This document shows, piece by piece, positions 1 to 5,777 of a DNA stretch of 14,420 nucleotides. The stretch is from the NCBI GenBank assembly GCA_005801425.1, contig SYDY01000061.1, forward strand, positions 1-14,420, read 5' to 3'. Each line of letters starts with the position of its first letter. Position 1 is the stretch's first letter. Position numbers and translations under genes: made by a program. Below the pieces are notes generated by a model. That model saw only the letters and a list, made by a program, of their open reading frames with translations. It was not told the DNA's origin and ran no database searches. The stretch is from Bdellovibrionales bacterium. GTDB lineage: Bacteria > Myxococcota > XYA12-FULL-58-9 > SYDY01.

Positions 1-833
1 GCATCACATGGGCTTGTTGCTGCATCACATTCATTGATGTCTTGGCATTGCATGCCATTGTTGTTGACATCGGTGTAGCCCGAAGGGCATGGGCTGCACG
101 TAAATGATCCTCCGTTATTTGTGCATGTGGTGTGCGCATCGCATGGGCTTGTGGTTGCATCACATTCATTGATGTCTTGGCATTGCATTCCGTTGTTGTT
201 GACGTCTGTATAGCCCGAAGGGCACGCACTGCATGTAAATGATCCTCCGTTGTTTGTGCACGTTGTGTGTGAATCGCATGGCGAGTCTAGACACTCGTTA
301 ATATCGAGGCATTGCATTCCGTTGTTGTTTACGTCGGTGTAGCCCGAAGGGCATGGGCTGCACGTGAAAGAACCCGAATTGTTTGTGCATGTGGTGTGTA
401 CATCGCACGGATTTGTTGCTGCGTCGCATTCGTTAATATCAAGGCATTGTTTTCCGTCGTTATTCACATCGGTAAATCCAGAAGGGCAGGGTGTGCATGT
501 GAAAGATCCCTCGGTATTTGTGCATGTGGTGTGTGCATCGCACGGACTTGTTGCTGCCTCGCATTCGTTGATGTCTAGGCATAGTGTTCCGTCGTTATTG
601 ACGTCGGTGTAGCCCGAAGGGCATGGGCTGCATGCAAAAGACCCGGCGCTGTTTGTGCATGTTGTATGTGAATCGCATGGCGAGTCCAGACACTCGTTCA
701 TGTCGAGGCATTGCATGCCGTTGTTGTAGACGTCTGTGTAACCCGAAGGACATGAACCACACTGTGCAATATCATCAACGCTGATGCATGTCACAAGAGG
801 ATCGCAAGGGTTTAAAGGGGCACTGCACGGATC
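1..833 (-). repeat. In-frame tandem EGF-unit DNA repeats of about 129 or 135 bp
   Basis: The coding sequence is built of tandem units of 43 or 45 codons. The two lengths differ by the segment between the first two cysteines (L-D-S-P-C against E-A-A-T-S-P-C and variants). DNA identity between units is high: the stretch encoding C-P-S-G-Y-T-D-V-N-N recurs almost base for base, and the short and long units alternate irregularly. This suggests recent duplication or gene conversion. The array continues past the left edge. Confidence 0.85.
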
Positions 834-920
834 GATCGGTTCGATTTTTTGTGCGGTATAGTTGCAACTCATTAATATAATGGGCACACAAGCTATAACG
901 ACGTGGACACTTTGCCTCAT
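1..920 (-). CDS. Calcium-binding EGF-repeat lipoprotein, C-terminus beyond the window
   Basis: The frame is open from ATG (918-920) to the left edge, giving 306 codons with no stop, so the gene is partial at its 3' end. Residues 1-19 look like a lipoprotein signal with lipobox L-M-S-C (Cys19), so the protein is probably anchored at the cell surface or in the periplasm. From residue 30 on it is a chain of EGF-like units. The first lacks the calcium motif; later ones start with D-[IM]-N-E-C and carry C-T-N-x-x-G-S-F-x-C, the cbEGF pattern with six cysteines per unit. Five complete cbEGF units and the start of another are visible. No strong Shine-Dalgarno is present: GAGAGG directly abuts the ATG. 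Its N-terminal region resembles that of the neighbouring EGF gene (shared N-P-C-D-P-L and C-G-S-C-P motifs), so the two are tandem paralogues. In such families these repeats serve adhesion or protein binding; the partner is unknown. Confidence 0.85.
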   Translation of the reverse strand, partial: MRQSVHVVIACVPIILMSCNYTAQKIEPIDPCSAPLNPCDPLVTCISVDDIAQCGSCPSGYTDVYNNGMQCLDMNECLDSPCDSHTTCTNSAGSFACSPCPSGYTDVNNDGTLCLDINECEAATSPCDAHTTCTNTEGSFTCTPCPSGFTDVNNDGKQCLDINECDAATNPCDVHTTCTNNSGSFTCSPCPSGYTDVNNNGMQCLDINECLDSPCDSHTTCTNNGGSFTCSACPSGYTDVNNNGMQCQDINECDATTSPCDAHTTCTNNGGSFTCSPCPSGYTDVNNNGMQCQDINECDAATSPCD

Positions 921-966
921 CCTCTCATAATATATGTATTAGTGATCTAATCGTATTTAATTTGAA

Positions 967-996
967 ATGATTGACGTCTGATAATTTGATGTCAAT
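967..996 (-). promoter_or_regulatory. Candidate promoter with overlapping inverted repeat upstream of the partial EGF gene
   Basis: The 108-bp gap between the two EGF genes is AT-rich. On the minus strand TTGACA (995-990) is followed after 17 nt by AATCAT (972-967), a fair -35 and a weak -10, lying 46 nt from the ATG. The -35 sits inside an inverted repeat at 970-996: arms ATTGACGTC and GATGTCAAT (8 of 9 positions pair) around a 9-nt spacer, a shape typical of a dimeric repressor or activator site. No GC-rich hairpin plus T-run is seen in the gap, so no terminator for the upstream EGF gene is evident. Confidence 0.35.
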
Positions 997-1028
997 TACC
1001 ATACGCTATCATATCCATATCGCATAGA

Positions 1029-2048
1029 TTATTGTGTCATATCACAGATGCAGCACCAGGAATTGGAGGAATTGTTGTTGCTTCCTGTGCATGCATTCGT
1101 TGTCGCTCCGCCGTCCCAATCAGGGCTGCAGAACCCTTGATTGGCGCTGTAGATAAAGTGTCCCGGATTGTTGCAAGCGTTGGTGTCGGCATGCTGCTTG
1201 CAGTCGAGTCCTACGCTTCCTCCTCCGTTGCATGTCCAGGATGATAGCGTGCATACATTATTGCAAAACCCATATCGTAGGGCTTCACTTTGAATGACGA
1301 GAATGGCGCACATGTTGTTTTCCATGCACAGACCTCCTGCATCAATGCATGCTTGGGCACAGCATGTGTGTGAGCCTTGGGTATTTGTGCATGTTTTGTC
1401 CAGGCCACAAATGTTGGGTGTTGTGGTGCATTCATTGATATCTTGGCAGGCTGTTGCATCGTTGTTGGCGGTGTAGCCCTGTGGGCATGGGCTGCATAGG
1501 TACGATCCTTGATTGTTTGTGCATGTTTGGTTGGGTTCACAGGGGGTTGTTAAACATTCGTTGATATCCAGGCATTGTGTCCCGTTGTTATTGACGTCCA
1601 AGTAACCATTTGGGCAGGCGCTGCATGTGAAAGATCCACTTGTATTTGTGCATGAAGTGAGAGGATCGCAGGGGTTTGTTGGTGCGTTGCATTCGTTGAT
1701 ATCTGCACATGCATTGTTGACGACGATGTAACCGCTTTGGCAGTCGTTACACATGAATGAACCGATATTATTTGTACATGTTTGATTGGATGCGCATGGG
1801 CTTGTTGTTGCCTCGCATTCGTTGACGTCTTGGCATTGTGTTCCGTTGTTGTTGACGTCCGTGGTGCCATTAGGACAGGAACCGCATAGGGCAGTACCGT
1901 TGACGTTGGTGCATAGGGTCAGTGGATCACAGGGATTTAAAGTGACGCTGCAGGGATCACCAGGTTCTTCAATTTTGGGCTTTTCTATCACATAGACACA
2001 ATTCAGTGATGTTATAAAAATGACGAATAATAGGATGCTGTGGTTCAC
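1029..2048 (-). CDS. EGF-repeat secreted protein with Cys-rich C-terminal domain
   Basis: The protein has 339 aa and a GTG start 9 nt after the stop of the HEAT-repeat gene, with a weak AAAGG upstream, so it is probably translated from the same message. Residues 1-17 form a signal peptide ending S-L-N-C. Cys17 could be lipidated, but Asn at -1 makes a poor lipobox. Residues 31-72 are a degenerate EGF unit. Residues 73-114, 115-159 and 160-201 are cbEGF units starting D-[VI]-N-E-C with the C-T-N-x-x-G-S-[FY]-x-C motif, and 202-230 is a last unit that breaks off at a Cys-Cys pair. Residues 231-339 are a different cysteine-rich domain, also rich in Asn and Gly, that I do not recognise; many disulfides are expected. 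A surface or periplasmic binding role is inferred from the EGF fold only. Confidence 0.85.
   Translation of the reverse strand: MNHSILLFVIFITSLNCVYVIEKPKIEEPGDPCSVTLNPCDPLTLCTNVNGTALCGSCPNGTTDVNNNGTQCQDVNECEATTSPCASNQTCTNNIGSFMCNDCQSGYIVVNNACADINECNAPTNPCDPLTSCTNTSGSFTCSACPNGYLDVNNNGTQCLDINECLTTPCEPNQTCTNNQGSYLCSPCPQGYTANNDATACQDINECTTTPNICGLDKTCTNTQGSHTCCAQACIDAGGLCMENNMCAILVIQSEALRYGFCNNVCTLSSWTCNGGGSVGLDCKQHADTNACNNPGHFIYSANQGFCSPDWDGGATTNACTGSNNNSSNSWCCICDMTQ
1359..1958 (-). repeat. EGF-unit repeats of the complete EGF gene
   Basis: Five EGF-like units (protein residues 31-230) of roughly 42-45 codons each lie in tandem. They are more diverged from one another than the units of the neighbouring paralogue, which suggests that this array is older or has not been homogenised recently. 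Confidence 0.8.
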
Positions 2049-2057
2049 GCCTTTATA

Positions 2058-2864
2058 CTATGGTGTAGACAGCGGTTTGGCATCTTTTCGTTGCATTTCT
2101 TTAAGCGCCTCAGCGGCCGTATCGCGCACGCTTTGTTCGTGATGGCCGGAAGCCATGAGCACCAAAAAACCCTCGGCTTCGGGTCCTCCTATGGCTGCAA
2201 GTGCATAGAGCAATGGCGACAGATATTCGGGTTCTTGATGCCTGGTGAGTTCAATGATTGGTTGGATGGCCCGTTGGTCGTGAAGTTCGACCAAGGATCC
2301 GATGGCACGCAGGGTCGCGCCGGGATCGTCATTTTGATTTACGATGGAGATCAGCACGGGAACGGCACCGATGATTTTTCGACGTCCCAGAGCTTGAATC
2401 GCAAAATAACGTAGATCGACACGTTCACCGAGCGAGGCTTCATGCAGAAGAGTGGCCTCTGGTGCAAGCATCAGCGTGCGCTCTGTTTGGATCTCCAGCC
2501 ATGCCCGAACAAATGCACGTCCACGTTCCCGTGCAATGCTGGGATCGTCATAGATAGACGCAGAGGCTTGGAATGCAGGGAGTTCAGGGCGTATGGGACG
2601 CAATGTGATGGCAAGCGCGATATTTTCATCTTCGACGACGAGTTGGATTTCCATGTGGTGGGTCGCTTGTTCCACTTTATCCACAAGTTGTATGCCACGT
2701 GCATGGTGAAAAATATAAGATGTGGCTTCTTGGCGAAGCGTGTCACGAAAAACAGCATCACCATCAAGGGGTGTTGATACGAGAATGCTATGAATGCGAA
2801 TATCGGGTGGTACGGGAGCACATGCTGCGAATATTAAAGTGAATACGAGACAATGTGTTCGCAT
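2058..2864 (-). CDS. HEAT-repeat lipoprotein
   Basis: The protein has 268 aa from the ATG at 2862-2864. That start is preferred because it puts a lipoprotein signal at the very N-terminus, with lipobox F-A-A-C (Cys15); the frame also extends to a TTG at 2900. Residues 16-130 form a mixed alpha/beta region that I do not recognise. Residues about 146-258 are helical pairs of HEAT/PBS type, with A-I-Q-A-L-G at 155-160, L-R-A-I-G-S-L at 185-191 and V-R-D-T-A-A-E-A-L at 246-254. HEAT repeats mediate protein binding. The gene is divergent from the metallophosphoesterase and directly followed by the EGF gene, so the two products are probably co-expressed outside the cytoplasm. No convincing Shine-Dalgarno is visible. 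The function is unknown. Confidence 0.8.
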   Translation of the reverse strand: MRTHCLVFTLIFAACAPVPPDIRIHSILVSTPLDGDAVFRDTLRQEATSYIFHHARGIQLVDKVEQATHHMEIQLVVEDENIALAITLRPIRPELPAFQASASIYDDPSIARERGRAFVRAWLEIQTERTLMLAPEATLLHEASLGERVDLRYFAIQALGRRKIIGAVPVLISIVNQNDDPGATLRAIGSLVELHDQRAIQPIIELTRHQEPEYLSPLLYALAAIGGPEAEGFLVLMASGHHEQSVRDTAAEALKEMQRKDAKPLSTP

Positions 2865-2916
2865 CTGTATGGTATGACGTGCTTGTGTGTGGTTGGTCAA
2901 TGTTCGCGCAGGTCAT

Positions 2917-2939
2917 GGCGCAGCAAGCTGCGCCGCTAC
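2917..2939 (-). repeat. REP-like palindrome headed by GTAG
   Basis: On the minus strand GTAG and one C precede an 8-bp perfect stem (GGCGCAGC, TT loop, GCTGCGCC). It lies in the 112-bp gap between the divergent HEAT and phosphoesterase genes. The GTAG head followed by a GC-rich hairpin is the known hallmark of REP elements, and two other elements in this window have the same layout and orientation. Confidence 0.6.
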
Positions 2940-2960
2940 ATCGTCTTGGCACATGCCTCA

Positions 2961-2967
2961 AGAAAGG
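2961..2967 (+). promoter_or_regulatory. Ribosome binding site deciding the phosphoesterase start
   Basis: AGAAAGG lies 9 nt before the ATG at 2977. The open frame continues upstream to a GTG at 2887, but that extension would read through the REP-like palindrome and would give a non-hydrophobic leader, so 2977 is taken as the start. Confidence 0.6.
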
Positions 2968-2976
2968 TTTCTTGCT

Positions 2977-4143
2977 ATGCCCAAAGCACCCAATGTGTTT
3001 GTCGTTGCTACAATTGTATTGATTGCCATTGCGATGACGCACATCTATGTATGGCTGCGCCTTGGGCCGTCGTTGTTGGGGCCACCATGGTGGAGCCGTA
3101 CATTGGGATGGCTGATGTTGGCTGCCGGTTTGAGTATTCCAATGTCGATGGTTCTATGGCGCGCATATAAAATACCGTCGGCGCGGTTTGTACTCCATCA
3201 GGCACACACATGGCTCGGCTGGCTCATGCTTGCGGCACTTGCATTGTTTACCATGGATCTTCTGCGATGGGGTGTTTTTGGGATGCTGCGTGGATTGAAC
3301 GCTGATGTGAGCGAAGCGCGTCGTTTATTTTTTTTACGCACAGGCGTGGGCGTTGCGGGGGTGAGTACGATCGTTTCTGGGTTATATGCCATGCGTTTGG
3401 GGTCGCAGGATCCAAAGCTTGAAGAAGTAAGTGTTCCCATGCCAGGTTTATCGCCGACGTTGGATGGTTTTCGTATTGTGCAGTTGTCAGATATTCACGT
3501 GGGGCCAAGTATTCAATCGGACGATGTGGAAGCGATGTGTCGAATTGCCATGGGAGCGCATCCTGATCTTGTCGTGGTGACCGGTGATGTGGTGGATGGA
3601 ACGCCTGAACAAATTTTGGAACATGTTGAAAAACTGGGCGTTTTGTCTGCCCCTCATGGGGTATTTTTGTGTACGGGAAATCACGAGTATTATTCAGATG
3701 CGTTTGCGTGGATCCCACATTTTAATCGTTTGGGCTTGCGGGTGCTTGAAAATGAACATGTGAACATTGGTGGTGATGATGGATTCACCCTTGCAGGCGT
3801 GTATGATCATTATTCGGCTCCTTTTGGACATGGTCCTGATGTGACGCGTGCATTACACGGACGTGATCCCAACAAACCGGTGGTGCTTTTGTGTCATCAG
3901 CCACGGGATATCGAAAAAGCTGCGCGCAGTGGTGTGAACCTGCAACTTTCAGGGCATACCCATGGCGGGCAGATTTGGCCCGTTGGGTATCTTGTCAAAC
4001 TTGTGTATGGCTATGTTGCGGGCTTGTATCGTATATCTGATCGTATGCATTTGTATATCAATCGTGGGACAGGTTTTTGGGGCCCTGGGATGCGTTTGCC
4101 AAAGCCTGGGGAAATTACGTTGATTCGGTTGAAGGCGGTTTAA
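2977..4143 (+). CDS. Membrane-anchored YkuE-type metallophosphoesterase
   Basis: The protein has 388 aa. The N-terminal 135 residues hold about four hydrophobic segments (near 7-24, 35-55, 75-96 and 115-135), followed by a calcineurin-like phosphoesterase domain from about 150 to the end. All metal-ligand motifs are present: D172-x-H174 (in Q-L-S-D-I-H), G-D-V-V-D-G with D204, G-N-H-E at 234-237, C-H-Q-P with H307, and G-H-T-H-G-G-Q at 326-332. The C-terminal Y-I-N-R-G-T-G segment is typical of the YkuE branch. The enzyme should therefore hydrolyse a phosphoester with two metal ions at the membrane. The substrate is unknown; related membrane enzymes include LpxG of chlamydiae, which acts in lipid A synthesis, so a lipid substrate is one possibility. 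It is the only plus-strand gene here, and its stop lies 1 nt from that of the converging gene. Confidence 0.9.
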   Translation: MPKAPNVFVVATIVLIAIAMTHIYVWLRLGPSLLGPPWWSRTLGWLMLAAGLSIPMSMVLWRAYKIPSARFVLHQAHTWLGWLMLAALALFTMDLLRWGVFGMLRGLNADVSEARRLFFLRTGVGVAGVSTIVSGLYAMRLGSQDPKLEEVSVPMPGLSPTLDGFRIVQLSDIHVGPSIQSDDVEAMCRIAMGAHPDLVVVTGDVVDGTPEQILEHVEKLGVLSAPHGVFLCTGNHEYYSDAFAWIPHFNRLGLRVLENEHVNIGGDDGFTLAGVYDHYSAPFGHGPDVTRALHGRDPNKPVVLLCHQPRDIEKAARSGVNLQLSGHTHGGQIWPVGYLVKLVYGYVAGLYRISDRMHLYINRGTGFWGPGMRLPKPGEITLIRLKAV

Positions 4144-4144
4144 G

Positions 4145-4867
4145 TCAGGAAAGATTGTCGATGATCTTTTGGATCTGATGTGCGGCACCTTCGTAGGCTG
4201 TGACTGTTTCGGGAGGTGCGCCGTGGGCTCCAAGGTATGTACTGCGTGAAGCCAATGCCATGCGAAGTTTATCCCATGCGCGGCGACATTGGACCAAAGT
4301 CGCAGGACGATCACGAGAATCGATTGCAAGTGCATCCAATTTTTGTTGCTGTACACGGGCAGCTTGTTCGATGAGTTTAAGTTGCTGGGGTGAAAGCGGC
4401 GTTTCTTCAGAGAGTTCTTTTTGGACGACATGATTTGGATCGCTGATCCGTCCCATGGATGGCACATTGCTGCTTTTCTGGCGTGCTGCCAAAGAGATGC
4501 CAGCTGATCCTTGGCGTGTTAGTCCAGTACGTTTTCGATTGACTGATGTTCGTACGAGTCTGCGTGCGGATTTGGTGGTGAATCCACCGATCACCGGCAT
4601 ACGGGCCACAAGCACCGTGAGACTGGGATTGGGTGTTCCGTTTTGGGTGAATTCTTTGCAACGTTCAAGAAGCGCAAATTTTTTCACCTGCGGCAATCCA
4701 TTAGGGTACGCAACCAAGGCTGCAGAGACTTCGGACCATCCACGTATGTCTGCTGGATCGAATTGTGCAGGATCTTCGGGGAAATCACTACCAGGATCAG
4801 CCTGAATAGCTTTTTCTAACAATGCAGTGAGAGCGGCAGCTTGTGCTTCTATATCGTTGGTATTCAA
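4145..4867 (-). CDS. Unknown protein translationally coupled to the zinc-ribbon kinase
   Basis: The protein has 240 aa and a TTG start that overlaps the kinase stop in a TTGA quartet. No other start codon gives a plausible product before Met90, so coupling by re-initiation is likely. No signal peptide or membrane segment is seen, so it is probably cytoplasmic. Residues 1-55 are acidic and helical. Residues 94-132 are strongly basic and rich in Ser and Thr (several R-R or K-R pairs next to T and S). Residues about 155-238 are predicted long helices with Q-rich stretches. I recognise no family. Being coupled to a kinase and carrying a basic Ser/Thr-rich stretch, it could be that kinase's substrate or scaffold; this is inference. 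It is the last gene of the run. Confidence 0.7.
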   Translation of the reverse strand: MNTNDIEAQAAALTALLEKAIQADPGSDFPEDPAQFDPADIRGWSEVSAALVAYPNGLPQVKKFALLERCKEFTQNGTPNPSLTVLVARMPVIGGFTTKSARRLVRTSVNRKRTGLTRQGSAGISLAARQKSSNVPSMGRISDPNHVVQKELSEETPLSPQQLKLIEQAARVQQQKLDALAIDSRDRPATLVQCRRAWDKLRMALASRSTYLGAHGAPPETVTAYEGAAHQIQKIIDNLS

Positions 4868-5769
4868 TTGATGACCTCATGAAGTGCTTCGAGCATGGCG
4901 TCGACAGTTTGATAACGCTCATCCGGTTTTGTTGCGATGGCTTTTCCTGCAACGGCTGATAGTTTCCCACGCTGATCCTGTCCTGCTGTTACTTTAAGTC
5001 CACCTGAAAGATGCATGTGAAACCAGCTTTGTGTGGATCCAGCACTGAATGCAGATTGTCCTAGCAGCATGGCTAGGAGGAGCATACCGAGTTGATAAAC
5101 ATCGGTGCGTGCATCGAGTGCCTTGCCTAGAATTTGTTCTGGGGCCATGGCCTGGGGTGTACCTACAACATTGCCCATCATGGTAATATTGAGATTGCTT
5201 GTCAGCGATCGGGCGATGCCTGCATCGAGGAGAACGGCTTCTCCAGTCTCTTGAACAATCACGTTGCTAGGCTTGATATCGCGGTGTAACCAACCACATG
5301 CATGCAAGGTGCTTACGGCACTTGCGATATCGACAATGATCCGCAATGCGTTGCTTGTTGTGAGGGGCTTGTCCGCGATGAGTTCGTCGAGACCACAGCC
5401 TTCTACAAAGTCCATGATCAAAAACGGGCGTTCTGTTATTTCGTCGGTCCCTGCGTCGAGTACGCTTACCAAATTGGGATGACACACGGAGGTCAGGGCT
5501 TGTGCTTCAATATTGAAGCGTTTTTTTGTGGTTTCGTCATCGGCAATGGCTGCCAATACGAGTTTGACTGCAACACGTTTGTTATCGCGTGTGTCGATGC
5601 CTTCATACACTTCACCCATGCCTCCTTGGCCGAGAAGATCGCCCAGAAGATAGTGTTGATGAATGGTGATGCCTTTGAGGGTGCGTGCTTCGCTTGGAAA
5701 TTCATTTCCGCACACAATGCAAAAGGGAATATCGTCGTCGGTTTGATTATGGCAGCTCGGACATTCCAT
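4864..5769 (-). CDS. Zinc-ribbon Ser/Thr protein kinase with DAG in place of DFG
   Basis: The protein has 301 aa and no membrane segment. AGGAG 5 nt before the ATG is a strong binding site, and it overlaps the stop of the upstream kinase gene. Residues 3-20 hold C-P-S-C and C-I-V-C-G, a four-cysteine zinc ribbon. The kinase domain (about 40-300) has the glycine loop G-Q-G-G-M-G (47-52), V-A-V-K with Lys69, Glu88 of helix C, H-R-D-I-K-P-S-N (162-169) and G-T-P-x-x-M-A-P-E-Q (203-212). At the metal site the usual DFG reads D182-A-G; the Asp is kept, so activity is likely, but Ala for Phe alters the regulatory spine. It should phosphorylate Ser/Thr on cytoplasmic targets. It probably works with the receptor-like kinase encoded 8 nt upstream. 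Confidence 0.92.
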   Translation of the reverse strand: MECPSCHNQTDDDIPFCIVCGNEFPSEARTLKGITIHQHYLLGDLLGQGGMGEVYEGIDTRDNKRVAVKLVLAAIADDETTKKRFNIEAQALTSVCHPNLVSVLDAGTDEITERPFLIMDFVEGCGLDELIADKPLTTSNALRIIVDIASAVSTLHACGWLHRDIKPSNVIVQETGEAVLLDAGIARSLTSNLNITMMGNVVGTPQAMAPEQILGKALDARTDVYQLGMLLLAMLLGQSAFSAGSTQSWFHMHLSGGLKVTAGQDQRGKLSAVAGKAIATKPDERYQTVDAMLEALHEVIN

Positions 5770-5777
5770 GGCGTCTC

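Noticed and set aside
312-612. Plus-strand open frames rich in Val, Cys and His across the EGF repeats
   Set aside because: They are antisense shadows of the EGF coding frame; their repeats mirror the EGF period and they lack ribosome sites.
1-833. Regular repeats that might be a CRISPR array or minisatellite
   Set aside because: The period is 129 or 135 bp, the units are in one open frame and encode cbEGF motifs, and there are no short repeats with unrelated spacers.
2865-2900. Longer N-terminus of the HEAT-repeat lipoprotein from a TTG
   Set aside because: It would put 12 polar residues in front of a normal lipoprotein signal peptide.
2887-2976. Longer N-terminus of the phosphoesterase from a GTG
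   Set aside because: It would translate the REP-like palindrome, and a good ribosome site sits before the ATG at 2977.
4150-4169. Hairpin AAAGAT / ATCTTT as a terminator between the convergent genes
   Set aside because: It has only a weak A/T-rich 6-bp stem, lies inside the coding end of the 240-aa gene, and has no real T-run.
4864-5769. Zinc-ribbon kinase as a pseudokinase
   Set aside because: The catalytic Lys, Glu, HRD Asp and metal-binding Asp are all present; only the Phe of DFG is changed.
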